Assembly: GCA_959347315.1 (NCBI GenBank)
Contig: OY365817.1
Location: forward strand, 27,802,911 to 27,866,910
Source: Bimastos eiseni
Lineage: Eukaryota > Annelida > Clitellata > Crassiclitellata > Lumbricidae
Direction: 5' to 3'
Length of the DNA stretch: 64,000 bases
The position numbers and the translations under genes are program-made. Shown in pieces: positions 36,373-48,300 of this stretch (the stretch's first letter is position 1; each line of letters opens with the position of its first letter). The notes beneath the pieces were generated by a model. That model did not search any database. It saw only the letters and a list, made by a program, of their open reading frames with translations, and had not been told where the DNA came from.

Positions 36373-36741
36373 TAATAATAACAAAGAAAGGCCGCAGCAT
36401 GCAGTATTAGCCTCGAGGCGTTATCGTATCACTACGGGTGTCCTCTTTCAGCCCGCATCGAGTGGTACTTATCCGCAAGCAACACAGTCTAACGGCGTAA
36501 TTATAGGCCACTCTGCGTCGTCTGCCACTTCTAAGACCCTCCAAGTACGCTTCTAGCTTTAATGTATTCTACATACAATAGCACACGTGATCTGTTGCTT
36601 TGTTTACATAGGCCTATATATATATATATATATAGGCTTAATAATAATATCATAATATGTATATTTATAATTATATAATATATATATAAGATAAACACAC
36701 ACACACACACACACACCAATATGTATGATATATATATATAT

Positions 36742-36766
36742 ACAAGTCCGTTACTTTTGCGGAATA

Positions 36767-36824
<58 letters not shown>

Positions 36825-36849
36825 TATTCCGCAAAAGTAACGGACTTGT
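36742..36849. repeat. 26-bp perfect inverted repeat enclosing (TA)n
   Basis: The left arm 36742-36767 (ACAAGTCCGTTACTTTTGCG...) is the exact reverse complement of 36824-36849. The 56-bp loop is almost wholly (TA)n. A (CA)12-type run lies just upstream at 36695-36717. Confidence 0.9.
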
Positions 36850-37995
36850 GTATAACAATAGAATACGTACGGCCTATATTAAGATTAAGCGCTGTTTGTG
36901 TGGTATTAATATATAGGCCTTCACAATAAATGGGCTATAGGCCTATATACATGTGCGTACATAACGGTCAAACGCTTGACGAAAAGCGTGCATTGGTCTG
37001 TACGTCCGTTCGTGCGCCTGTCTGCGAAGACCATGAATCTGGTGTTTATTTTCAACGGACGCAGCTGCGTAATGTAATTTAGCAGTTGCATGCATATATA
37101 TGGCATAATAGTCCCTTCAGATATCTACTCAGATTGTGAGGCGATGGAATTGACCTGAGGAAATGGTTGAATAGCTATACACAGGAAGGAGAAGCCCATG
37201 GAGAAACGGGTTCTAATCCATCTCTCTCCATAAATTCCATAATTAGCCTAAGGTTAGCTCATCCTTCCACTCCCTATGTATAGGCTAGGGCCATTGGAAA
37301 ATGAGAAGTAGGCTGCCATTATTGCCACACGGTTAAAATTCGACTCCTGTTAAACTTGTTATCACATGTTACTACTATTTATTGTAATCATAATTTAGTG
37401 TCAGTTTGAATTGAAGAAATGACAGGACGGGCGCTTTATAAAAACGTATGTAGGCCTATTTTTATAATGTGGAAATTTACCAGCTGACGATTTTAATGTA
37501 GGCCTAATGGAATGCGCTGTAGGCCTAGCTAATGTAATGTAAAGCTTCGAAAATTTCTCAGCGACCACAGAAGCTACGTCAGGGAGACCAGCTTATTCAC
37601 CGGCGCTATACCAAATCAAGTTCGCAATAGCCAATGTAAAGACAGTGACCGTTACTAAAAAAATTTCGTACGGAGTTTGACTGTTTGAATCAGCAGTCAA
37701 ACCGTGATTGGTACGTACAATCATGACGACTCACCTTTAGTGAAGTGCACACAACGTGTTTAGTCAACTGCATCTTAGACGCTCGATCATATGTAGGCCT
37801 AGGCCTATTTACAAACCGAAGCTCGTTGCTAGTTGTGTAGATGGAGTTTGATTTTAGAGCTTCATTTGAATTTTTTAATGATATACATTGGCGTCAGCTC
37901 ATCGACAGCCACTAATTTAGGCCAATTTATTATTAATAAAATTATCTGAAGGATATAAATATTTCATATGAACCGCGCATTTTGAGTATACGCGC
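36850..37995. other. RAP2 upstream region, rich in TAGGCCTA
   Basis: Several copies of the octamer occur between 36.9 and 37.8 kb. No other gene. Confidence 0.5.
37575..37630 (-). repeat. Dispersed repeat family B, fragment
   Basis: GACCAGCTTATTCACCGGCG then ACCAAATCAAG. Confidence 0.5.
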
Positions 37996-38003
37996 TATAA
38001 AAA
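37996..38003 (+). promoter_or_regulatory. TATA box of RAP2
   Basis: TATAAAAA preceded by GCGC and followed by a GC-rich stretch is the only canonical TATA element between 37.9 kb and the RAP2 start. It predicts initiation near 38025-38035 and a 5' leader of about 510 nt if no leader intron exists. Inferred from motif and position. Confidence 0.55.
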
Positions 38004-38064
38004 CGGGCAGCGCAGTGCGAGACTGGAGGGCCACAGACAGACGAATCCCCTCCGAAGGAGAAGG

Positions 38065-38238
38065 ATGTTGGACTTTAGTTAAACATTTCTTTTTAAAGTA
38101 ATTTCTGTTTTTTCTCTGCTGAATTTGGATTAAGGCGAAGGTTACTGTACTTTTATCGTGTTTCTACTATTTACACGCGGGATTCTACAGCTACTCATGC
38201 TTTATTTTAATCTGAAAGGTTGAATGCAGAAGGCTTGA
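38065..38238 (+). promoter_or_regulatory. Three short upstream ORFs in the RAP2 leader
   Basis: Complete small ORFs precede the main start: 38065-38082 (5 codons), 38197-38223 (8 codons) and 38224-38238 (4 codons). The last two are back to back (stop TGA followed directly by ATG). No other ATG was seen between 38238 and the RAP2 start. Their relevance depends on the leader being unspliced. Confidence 0.45.
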
Positions 38239-38536
38239 CGGCCCCCGTCTTTTAATAGTAATCACCGGAAACGGTGAATCATTCTCGGTTACGTATTGAA
38301 AAGGGCCACACAAAGGTGCTTGTAGTTGACACCTACATACATTACGTGTTTAAAATCGTCCATATACCTGAGTACACGAGCAGTTTCATCGCGTGACAGT
38401 CATTTACTTGCGAAGCAGTTCTTTTCGAAAACGGCGATTTTGTTTTAAGTTTTCATTTGGACTTTTCCACGTAAAGATTGAAGTACTGAATATAAAGTTT
38501 CCATAGATCGTGCCTTATACATTAAAGCCAGTTACA

Positions 38537-39076
38537 ATGCACGAGTACAAGGTAGTTGTTCTGGGAAGTGGCGGTGTCGGAAAGAGCGCGCTCTCTGTGA
38601 AATTTGTTTCTGGGACATTCGTCGAAAAGTATGACCCTACAATTGAGGACTTCTACAGGAAGGAGATCGAGGTCGATGGTGTCCCCTCGGTCCTAGAGAT
38701 TCTGGACACAGCGGGAACCGAACAGTTCGCCTCGATGCGGGACTTGTACATCAAAAATGGACAGGGTTTTGTCGTCGTCTATAGCATAACAAGTCTTCAA
38801 ACATTCCAGGATATTCGAACTATGAAGGAGCAGATTACACGTGTCAAAGGAACCGGTCAAGTTCCCCTGCTCCTCGTTGGGAACAAGTGTGATTTGGCGA
38901 GTCAGCGCGAAGTGCCAAACAATGATGGAGGTATGCTGGCACAGCTGTGGGGCTGCCCGTTCATGGAGTCCTCTGCGAAAAGTAAAGTTAACGTAAACGA
39001 GGTCTTCATCGAGATCGTTCGGGAGATGAACTGTGTTCCCGTTAAGAAACACGGCGGCTGCTGTACGCTGCTGTAA
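38537..39076 (+). CDS. RAP2: Ras-related protein Rap-2, intronless coding region
   Basis: Ras-family GTPase of the Rap2 branch, a membrane-bound switch acting on MAP4K/TNIK-type effectors (family knowledge). 179 aa. P-loop GSGGVGKS is at 10-17, switch [17 protein letters not shown] has F39 (the residue separating Rap2 from Rap1), DTAGTEQF is at 57-64 with the Rap-type T61, NKCD is at 116-119 and SAK at 146-148. The C terminus CCTLL gives a CAAX box (CTLL) with an adjacent cysteine suited to palmitoylation. The open frame continues 27 nt upstream only through a GTG; the ATG at 38537 aligns with the family start and is chosen. The coding region is a single exon, as in vertebrate RAP2 genes. A TATA box lies about 540 bp upstream and an AATAAA about 510 bp downstream. 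Which vertebrate paralogue it matches (A, B or C) is not meaningful for a likely single pre-duplication gene. Confidence 0.97.
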   Translation: MHEYKVVVLGSGGVGKSALSVKFVSGTFVEKYDPTIEDFYRKEIEVDGVPSVLEILDTAGTEQFASMRDLYIKNGQGFVVVYSITSLQTFQDIRTMKEQITRVKGTGQVPLLLVGNKCDLASQREVPNNDGGMLAQLWGCPFMESSAKSKVNVNEVFIEIVREMNCVPVKKHGGCCTLL

Positions 39077-39583
39077 ACCGATTCCAACGTAAGCATGTTA
39101 CATTATAACACAATGTTTTGATATTCATCGTAATCATGAACTCAGCATTTTTGTTGTGTTGTATTTGGTGATTTATATAATTGTAATTGAAAACTTATAT
39201 AACCACTTGTAATCAGAGGTGCTTACGCTTATAGTATCGCCATTCGGTATTGATCCGAATTCGAGATCCCGAGAGAATGAAAGGTTTTGAGGAAGGAGAA
39301 GGGTGTAGGAAGAGTCTTGGAAAGAATGATAATATGTGGAGAGAGGACGGTAGGCATGGGGAGATGAGGTAGGGTAGGTGAAGAGAAGGGAGGGAGGGCA
39401 CATTTAGAGGAGAGAAGGCAAATATAGAGAAATGTAGGGCATGTGAAGAGATGGGATGCTCAGGCATCTCCATCTGTTTATTGATCCTAAGGTTAATGTA
39501 CGCTCAAGGGTAAAGTTTTACATCGTTGATTTTTACATCTTTGTATGGCCTAATAGTGCCATTTGTGCTCAAACCTGGGAAAA

Positions 39584-39589
39584 AATAAA
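39584..39589 (+). terminator. Candidate RAP2 polyadenylation signal
   Basis: First clear AATAAA after the RAP2 stop, about 510 nt downstream, followed within 30 nt by a TG-rich stretch. Motif-based only; a longer 3' UTR is possible. Confidence 0.4.
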
Positions 39590-42003
39590 AATGTAAAGTA
39601 TGTAAGATTCTCGTGCTGTCTGACGTCATTCTGATGGGGCAGAAGGAGCATAGGGTCATATCAGAGACTGGTGGGTTAGCTTGCTCTTGCACAAGTTGTC
39701 TGGTGTTGACCTCATTCATGTGTCCATTATATTCACCATCATGTCTTGACATAGGCCATGGCACAATTCACCACAATTATGTGCATTTCAAAAGGCACAG
39801 AAATGCCTGGTTGTAGGCCACTGTGGGGGCAAAACAGTATTATTATGATTGTTGTTGTTTTTTGTTATTGTAATATAACTGAAGTACACTACCAATGAGC
39901 ATTGGAGTGTCTTTGCTTGGCTTAGTCAGATGACGTCAGTAGAAGTCCCAAGCCACAAGGTATGCTGGTATTCTGACTATGCTGATATCGACCATGTTCA
40001 GACTTGCCTTAAAAACTTTATGCTGGCTTTTGAGGTCATAGGGTTTCTGTTAAATATTACATTCAATGACTTAGATTTTATTGTATTTATGAAGCGCCTC
40101 TCACAATGCAACCTAATCAGAAGCACCCTTGGTGCAAAAAACCCGGGGAAAAGAAGAGTCTCGAGGGCCCAGGCAGAAACAGATGTACCCCATGGTTAAG
40201 ATCATAGCGTTAACATCAGTCCAAAGCAAAGATTGTGTTTCTGGTTGTTCTCGAATCTCAAGAGTGTCTTGATTTGTCGAGACTGTTGCTGGGAAGTTCA
40301 GCCAGATTTATACATGCACTCAACTAAATTCCTTTTTCCCTACCAGCAGAACCCCATTACAATGCTGCTTCAGTTTGCCCAGTCTTCCCAACCTCTGCCG
40401 ACCTTTTCTTTATCGCAGAAACGAATTCAACAATTTAGAGGGTGATTACTCAACCTGGGAGAATGTAGTATGTATTATTTTTTATATGAGGTCTGAGTAT
40501 CATATTACACTATTAGATTTTGTGTATACGGTCTTGTTACAAAGTTACAAGAGTTCTTTTGTGTGCGTTAGGCCATTGTGGAGCATAGCCAGTGTAGGCG
40601 AGGACCAAGGCTTGGGAGGGCATATGTCTGTTCCCTGAGACAAACGTGCCATGAATATTATAAATGTGAGAGCCATTATGATGCCACTCCCTGCCATCTT
40701 ATTCTCCCAATGGTGATATATCGGGACACTGAAGAATTCGTTAATGTACCGTTGTGATGTCGTTTAGTGTGGAGTCTAGGTTCAACATAAACATTGGAAT
40801 TTTGAGTGTTTGTGGGTTAGTTGTGGCGATTTGAAGCCACCCCAGTTGAGTTCAGCAGTCCGTGCGGTACTCGTAATCAGTCGGACTTGGTGGCTTTGAG
40901 AATGACTAATTAAGTTGTCAGTTAATTAACGGTTGGCCAATCAAGGGATTGATGCCTTGTCAAATTGATTCCCATGAATTAATTACGGAAGTGACTTCAT
41001 TAGAGAATCATGTGGTCGGTGGTGGGTCCACAGTGCAAAGGACTTCCGGCATAAATCATCTGGTGGGTGGCCACTTTGCCAACTCCATGTATAAATGTGG
41101 ACTCTATTTTTCCATTGTCTAGTGGAAACAGACAATTGATATCTTGTAATTGTAACTTCTATTGCGCCAGTGTCTGATGCACGTGGCACCTACCAGATCA
41201 AGATTAGACAACTGTGCTTATTTGATGGTTAGTACAGCAGTATGATGCTTGTAAAAATACACAGATGCATTAATGTGGTTTGTGTATTATTGTCTGGTTG
41301 TAATCCATGCGGTTTTGTTGTTTGTTGTTACCAGACATTTATGAATTAAGCAAGGGATCATTGCAGAGACAGACCACACTTAATAGACCGTTTGGTACTA
41401 ATCATACTTAATGGGCCTTTGTTTTTGAACAATTTGACAGACCGTTTGGTACCAAACTTACTTAACAGGCCTTTTGACACCAAACATACTTAATAGGCCG
41501 TTTGACACCAAACATACTTAACAGACTTAATCGGAAGTACTGAATTTGAAGTAGCCTCTTGGTCCAGGGAGAGAATTTGAAATTCGAAATGGCAGGTATG
41601 TCCTGGTTTGGCGGTTTCCTGTCTGGCTTGGTTCTGCACTTGCAAACAAAGAACAGGTGTGTTGGCTTTGTGAGGTGCACCTGCCCCTTATCAGCCTCAC
41701 CGAAGCGCTGTTTACTCTCTGCCTGCGGCTTTCAATGAGCCACCATAAAGATATGTTGCAATTGGTTAGGCCCAGTGGGGGGATGTATGATCTGACAATT
41801 GCATAGACAAAGCTATCAACGTTGGGTGAATAAAGTGTACCAGAAACAAAACCTCAAAACTTAACCACAAAACTCGAAATTTGCCCAGGAAAACTAAAAA
41901 AATTGACCACGGACAAATTTTTAAAAGTCCTTTCTTGGGTGGTTGTCTTGCCTTGTGATGCCCTAAGTATGGGGTTGAGTCCTTCTCTGGGATGGTTACC
42001 ATA
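39590..42003. other. Intergenic downstream of RAP2
   Basis: Aside from repeat family F, 41380-41530 repeats CCGTTTGACACCAAACATAC-type units (AATAGGCC / ACAGGCC) about four times. No gene. Confidence 0.45.
40080..40180 (+). repeat. Dispersed repeat family F
   Basis: GAAGCGCCTCTCACAATGCA, ACCTAATCAGAAGCACCC, GTGCAAAAAACCCGGG. Close relatives at 22180-22250 and 56975-57050. Confidence 0.65.
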
Positions 42004-42100
42004 TAGGAACCTTGAACAAGTCCTTCGTAGGAACCTTGAACAAGTCCTTCAATAGGAACCTTGAACAAGTCCTTCATAGGAACCTTGAACAAGTCCTTTT
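42004..42100. repeat. 24-bp minisatellite (TAGGAACCTTGAACAAGTCC-TTC)
   Basis: Four nearly identical copies. Single related copies occur at 46392-46421 (GGGACCTTGAACAAGTTCTT) and 61644-61673 (GGACCTTGAGCAAATTCTTC), so the array grew from a motif that is itself dispersed. Confidence 0.85.
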
Positions 42101-42686
42101 TTGGAACCACGAACCGGTCCATCACTCACATTTGCTCACTGAGTAGACAATATCTATAGCATTGAAGTTGTGTTTTGGGCAATAGTCTATCTGTTCTCGG
42201 TTACTGTATTCGTTGATGTATTTGTTAATCTGTATTAAAATCATTTAAAATCTATTTTAATATTCATCCAAAGAAGAGCCAATAACTAGCGGTGTTACAG
42301 ATCGACACTTAATCACTAGGTAGTGACGCTTCATAAATGGTTAGTCATTTTAGTCCAGGTCAGGTTGTAGTGTGGGTTTAGGCGATTCAAGTAGTGCACA
42401 GAAAACAGAATAAACTTCTTGTCAGCTGACGCTATTGTGCAAGAATCAATTGTTGAGCAAATGGAGTCGGTGGTTATGATGTGAGCACGCCGTGTATCTG
42501 AGAGATTTGGTCGTGCTGTGGTTGGTCTTAAAATATAAACTGTTGGATAAGTTGTAAATATCAAAACCATAATATGTTTTTATAGATCCCATCAGCAGAA
42601 TGTGAAAATAATACTTACAATGGGTTAAATGCAAGACATAATAATAGGGAGGATATGTTTCATAGCTCATGATGGCTGCCTGGGAC

Positions 42687-43076
42687 TAAGGCTGTCAACG
42701 AGTACCCGACCGAGGCTGTTTATTCGGGTAGTGAAATTGGTTTTCGGGTATCCAAAATTCCGTAAAAATGCGCGATTTTATCCGAACATATGCCAGAAAT
42801 ATCTTGTTGGTCATATTGTCTGCCCGGGCAATGAAATCGGTTTTCGGGTATCCAAAATTCCGTAAAAATGCCCTATTTTACCTGAATTTATCCCAGAAAT
42901 ATTCCGTTGGTCATATTGACTGACTGCGCAGGCAATGAAATTGGTTTTCGGGTAACGACATTCCATGAAAAATGCGCAATTCTCTACGTTTCCTGCAAAA
43001 ATTATTCGCGCGGGTACCCGACCGCGCGGGTCGACGGGTACCCGTGTCCTGAATTCAAAATTTTTTGACAGCCTTA
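42687..43076. mobile_element. hAT-like non-autonomous transposon (MITE), complete
   Basis: Perfect 12-bp terminal inverted repeats TAAGGCTGTCAA / TTGACAGCCTTA bound 390 bp. Flanking 8-bp duplications CCTGGGAC (42679-42686) and CCTAGGAC (43077-43084) differ at one base. An 8-bp duplication is the hAT hallmark. Inside are three ~100-bp direct repeats (starting near 42731, 42829 and 42934) sharing GAAATTGGTTTTCGGGTA and the palindromic GGGTACCCG motif. There is no coding capacity. Confidence 0.8.
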
Positions 43077-43149
43077 CCTAGGACACAGGCACAGTGGTTT
43101 TTAACTGATCTATGAAGGAAGTATGCACATAAGATCTATTTTGTTTGGC

Positions 43150-43370
43150 AATGGATTTCTGTGTAAGGGTGAGCATGTTAGATTATCAACCAAGAGTTTT
43201 AGGGTTCAAGTCCGTCTTGGGTAGAATTTTTTTAAGATTTCTGCTTCATCTATGCCCCCCCAGCTGTAGCTTAGCTGTGATATGTACACTGTTGGTGCTG
43301 GGAAGATCAGGCGTAGCGGACTGGCCACCCACCTCATAAGCGGATGCCAAGCAAATGAAGTTCCTAACAT
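43150..43370 (+). repeat. SINE family C, full copy
   Basis: B box GGGTTCAAGTCC near 43192, then a body with TACACTGTTGGTG and GGCCACCCACCTCATAAGC. It sits just beyond the hAT-like MITE. Confidence 0.7.
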
Positions 43371-44884
43371 TTTGTGCTGAAATTAGCAAAGAAGGACTGG
43401 CTATTCTTTTTCTACTGTTGTCATTCAAGTCTTGCCAGACATTTTTGATGAGGCACTATAAAAATGTTAGCCTACAATTGGAGAGGACTATTAAGTTAGA
43501 GATGGCTGTTTCTATTGGCAGGTGAAGGAGCCTTCCTCTGTCGATTGACCGGACTGCTTCTTCTTCTTCTTCTTCCACCTTTCCTGGAGTTGTTCTTTTC
43601 AAGCGGACGATTTCGACAAAGCTTTCGACACGGTTTACCAGGTTTAGCAGGAGCCAACTGAGTTTTCGAAGACCGATCAACCACCCAACCGGGCCATCTA
43701 CGGCACAGATCATATACCCACGGTCCCACACGGTGACTCTGACTCTGTGACAGTTGACTGTGTCATCAAATGCTGTCACGGGTTTCTCGACACGGTTGAC
43801 TGTCATGAACATGACTGTCATGGCTTTGACTGGGGAGACGTTTACTGTTGTGTGTTATATTTGCCTGTGTGTAATCTTTGAACCGTGTCCTTACTGTCAC
43901 TGTCTGGTGATTAGAGCGGTGACCTACTGCGCGTGCGCCGTGGGTGTTGGACTGTTGGGTTGCAAGCAGCTGAGTCTTGTAGGCGCTGTCTGTTTTACCT
44001 TAATGTAGTAGGCCAGTCGATATATGACTGTTTGGTGGTACTGTGCTGTGGAAACCGTTTTGTGTTTTCGTTAGAATGATAGAACCTGTCAGATCAAATC
44101 ATGTTTAAGATCTTGATGCAGGATGTGATTTAGGGTGGGAAGCTGTTGGGGTGGGGTTGGTGAAAGATCCCTCACTGACTGGGGCCAGATGAATGTTGAT
44201 AAGCATTCCTATCTGGTGAGTTATCGCGTGTGTATATATATATATATATATTGCAGTGGAGTCTGACCTAGTTTGTGCCAGATGTAAAACGGAAGGGGGA
44301 AATTACACCCCGTGGGAGTATGGCTTGCATGAGTTAGGGCAGGGGTCAGATAAAGAGGAATAGGTATCCCAGTGTGAGGGCATTCCCAATGAATTGGAGT
44401 GGAAGCCAAACAAACAAGAAGGCATAGATAGTATTGATCAGCTATACTAAGTTTTCGGAAAATTCGCCCGATTGAGAAGATGGGTGGAATAAGTTAGGGC
44501 AGGACCCAGACAAACGAAAGGTGCTCCAAAAAACACCCAAACCAATGGGGGATGAAGCCCTCTCCCTTGGCAAATCACATCCTGTGTCCAGGGTTAAACG
44601 CCTTAAATGGTCCTTCTGTAATCAATAATAATCTGTTGCATTGTCGTGGATGAATAATAGTTTCTGTGGGCGTAGTTCATGTAACTAGTTTTATAATCTG
44701 ACCTAAAATGTCTCACCTCATGTGGCTTTAGCCATCATCTTAGCTTTGCATTAGCCATCGAGAGCCTTCATTAATTTATTTATGATCCCTTTTCATCTGA
44801 CCTGGTTTACATCTCTGGCAAATGTTTATTAATTAAGACAAAATTTCCCATTATATGCTCTGCATAATAAAATTTTTGGCAGAT
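43371..44884. other. Intergenic
   Basis: 43730-43840 is rich in TGACTGT/TGACTCTG words, giving a low-value ORF. No domain seen. Confidence 0.45.
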
Positions 44885-45008
44885 TAGCATAAAATATAAT
44901 ATATTTACATTCACACACACACACACCCACACACTCATATATATACTGATACATGTGTTTTGATACTATAGTATGCTCACGTGCATGCAGTCATTTATAT
45001 TATATATG

Positions 45009-45053
<45 letters not shown>

Positions 45054-45224
45054 GGACATAATTATGAGTTAGACATGTATATGCACAAATATAGTCTATA
45101 TCAAGTCTAGACTTCATTTTATTCTTGCACCTCACATGTATATAATGGTGGATTTTAATTGCTTCCAAGTGCAAGTCAAAAACAGACCTTTGAGGCACAA
45201 GGGGCTGAGGAAATGTCTCATGCA

Positions 45225-45262
<38 letters not shown>

Positions 45263-45310
45263 ATACATATATATATATTATATATATAGCCACTATTATA
45301 TATAGGTATA
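44885..45310. repeat. Cluster of (CA)n, (TA)n and (TG)n microsatellites
   Basis: CA run near 44914-44935, TA run 45011-45050, TA then TG at 45225-45262, then imperfect TATATG to 45310. A shorter TA run is at 44233-44252. Confidence 0.9.
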
Positions 45311-48300
45311 TATAATATATGTACATATATAAAAATAAATTCTTATATATGTATATTAGGATATGTGTTACACACATGTCATGGAGGTGTCTGTATGCAT
45401 GTAAATATTTAGCCTTGCAGTCGTAGTCTGTTTCATGGAGTTCGAACTAATTAATGATTCATAGAGAAGTCTGTCGACAACGTCTGCTGCCATACACTCC
45501 AGTTAACGAGAAATCATAAATCACTGTCTAACAGGCCAGATGCGTGGACTTATACGTGTAGACTTACATGCGCATGTTGACGAATCTGTGTTAATGTTTA
45601 TACATGCATGTATTGCAATGCGGTTGCTATGGCGATTGCTACCATGGTACCGAAGTGTCACCATGGTTTTGTTTGCCAATTATTGCCATTCATTCGTTTG
45701 CATCGTCTTTGAAGTTGAATGATAATTGCCACATTATTTGAAACTGCTCGCGCATGCTTTCGGGTCAGCTAAGGCCCACACGATGAGTTTTAGTTGCCTA
45801 GATTTTAAAACCGTTTGATTGGTTATAACCTGATTTCAATTTCATGTTACTTGTGTTGATCAGTTAACCTGTAAGTAAATCCCACCACACGATTAACTTG
45901 TAGCTGATAGGATCAGCATTATTTTTGAAATCGTCTTCAGCTGTGAGCTGTTGCGCTTATGTAAATGTTGGAGTGCCCAATAGAAATTGTTTTAGCAAGT
46001 CTGTGATTTTTTTAACGACAAGCAGGCGAGGAGACTGGCCGAGTCTTTGTCCTGTTTTAAGGGCATAGAAGATGAAAGAACTTGAACAAAGTGGTGTGAT
46101 GTCATCGCGCGGTTAGGTTGATTGATTGACAGCCGCAGCATGACATAACGGTAACCCTTGACCATTTTCAGTTACCAAAATTCTATTTGTTTATGTTATT
46201 ACAACTGACTCTGTCTTTTGAGCTACGCATAGTTTCTCATCGATGCCTCGAGATCAAGAGTTGTAATGACAAAAACTGGTATAATGTGTGTTTATATTGT
46301 GGGACATGATAGCTAATCAAATAAAGGCTCGCCTTGTAGCGCGAAGAGGACAGACCTGTTCGATCCTTCTACTCTGAGGCGGTTGTTATGTAGGGACCTT
46401 GAACAAGTTCTTCACTCACGATTGCCCAGCACCATTGAAAGATGCTTGGTTACTAAATAGTGGTGCATAGTAGCCGTGTAGTAATAGCATGTTTTGTACC
46501 TTCTTTCGGCCAAGAAATTGTATCTAAGAAAATTTAAGGTGAAATCAGAGTATGTTGTGAAAACTATGTTGTAGTTTGGTCATTTCTGTAACTTAGTTTG
46601 AGACCATGTTTTTTTTGTCCTGCTGGCAGCCATTTTGTTTGCTTAAATATGTGACGAATTGGTAGCGCCTTTGGCTCTGAGTGGCACCATACAAATGTTA
46701 AATTACAATTACTTAAGAGAAGTGCTAGCATGCGTCATCTATCGAAGCAATTTCTTTCGTTTGTGCTTTCTTGTGAGATGTAGTGTTGCTGGACGCTGCG
46801 GTTACGAGCATCTAATGCGTTCTGATCTGCCAAATGTTTTGACCAGTGTTTTCGAGTATATATTTGTGTGCCGGTTTCTTTGGAAATATCTACTAGAAAA
46901 TTGTATCTAGAGTACAGTAGTTCTAGAAGTTTTGATCTGCCGAGCTTGGATCGCCGGTCCCGAAAATGGTCCTTAGAAATGTAACATAGTTCATTTGTGT
47001 AATGTATCAAAAGGGTGAGTCACACCACGATTATGTTAAAGAGTGCTTCTATTTTAGCTGTAGGACTTGAATACTGTCTAGCTTGTAGAATTAAATTTGT
47101 GAATTTAAGGACACCAGAGGACATTGCTTATGATACAATATGCTGAAAGTGAGTATATAACGCTACATGGCAGGTCCTGTACAGTACATTAAGCAATATG
47201 ACGCATTAGTAGCTTTGCAGGTCAGTGCCAGTTTAGCTGAGTGGTGTAATAACCGGGAGTTCGTATTAAATGAAGTTCACACTGTGTATTATATGAATCC
47301 CCAAGTTTATTATTCAGTACTTAGTGGTTTGTAAGCAGCAGCATAAAGTCATTACGTAATGTAGAGGCCTTTGCGTTGAGAAGTTTAAGAACTGCTGGCA
47401 TTGGAGACAGTTAAACTTTCAAAAGCATGCTGTATCGATAAGGACGCTGTGCTAGTTTTTGATAATTTTTCTAAGAAGCTGAATAGCTTAGCACAGATAA
47501 ACGGTCAATGAAGATTTAGTCATTTAGCAGCATTGAAGAATAAGGAGCGCAGGTCAAAATAGAGTTTTAACGCAATATTTTGTCTGAGTATTCTCAAGTC
47601 TTGCCTGTTTGCCCTGTGTGCTAATTTCGAAGAGATAGGATGCTATACGGCCGTGTATGGGTGTAGCATATTTGCAAAGCAATTACACGTAGGCCTACAT
47701 CAGCATAGACAGCTTATAAACAGGACAGTCTTTCAGTAACGTCTGCTAGAAGCTGCTCAGATCGTATCTGTGACGTGGCCATGTCCAGCGAGCAAGGTTT
47801 TGATATGTGCACTCTTTCTAAGCTAATACTCTTTTTTTTTACAGCTCGGAAGCCAAGCATCGCATCCATGACAGCAGAGTTCTGCCTGCTTCTGTTCCCT
47901 GAAAAAACTGACCAACCAAAACATAATTCATTCCACGACTGGATGTTTTCAATGCATTGAACTATGTGCGTGTCTAATTGTGCACAGCGTCTAGATGTGC
48001 CTTCAATGATTCTGGGTTCAAAACGTACTGAATGTAATGCAATTGTCCAGCAATTTCTGGGTACCCAATTGCGGAGACCAGACTGTTCACCAGTGCTGAC
48101 TAAATTAGCCGAATGTTCGCGTGGTGCGCACTCTCTCCCTCTGTTCGACACCTGGGATTCCAAATCACATACTAAAACGACTTGCCAACAATTTTTTATT
48201 GAGCTGTGCACTGCAATAAGCGATTGTTGTCCTCTTCATCTAAGATCTTTCAATCATTGTTGGGAATCGTTCGAGGTCATACTCGGACTTAATAGAGGTT

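Noticed and set aside
38510..38536. Nine-codon N-terminal extension of RAP2
   Set aside because: It begins with GTG, not ATG, and the family aligns from the ATG at 38537.
43456..43821. 121-codon minus-strand frame
   Set aside because: Built from TGACTGT-rich and TTC repeats; no domain.
47714..48211. 165-codon minus-strand frame
   Set aside because: No domain, no splice context, overlaps a family-B-like repeat fragment; probably chance.
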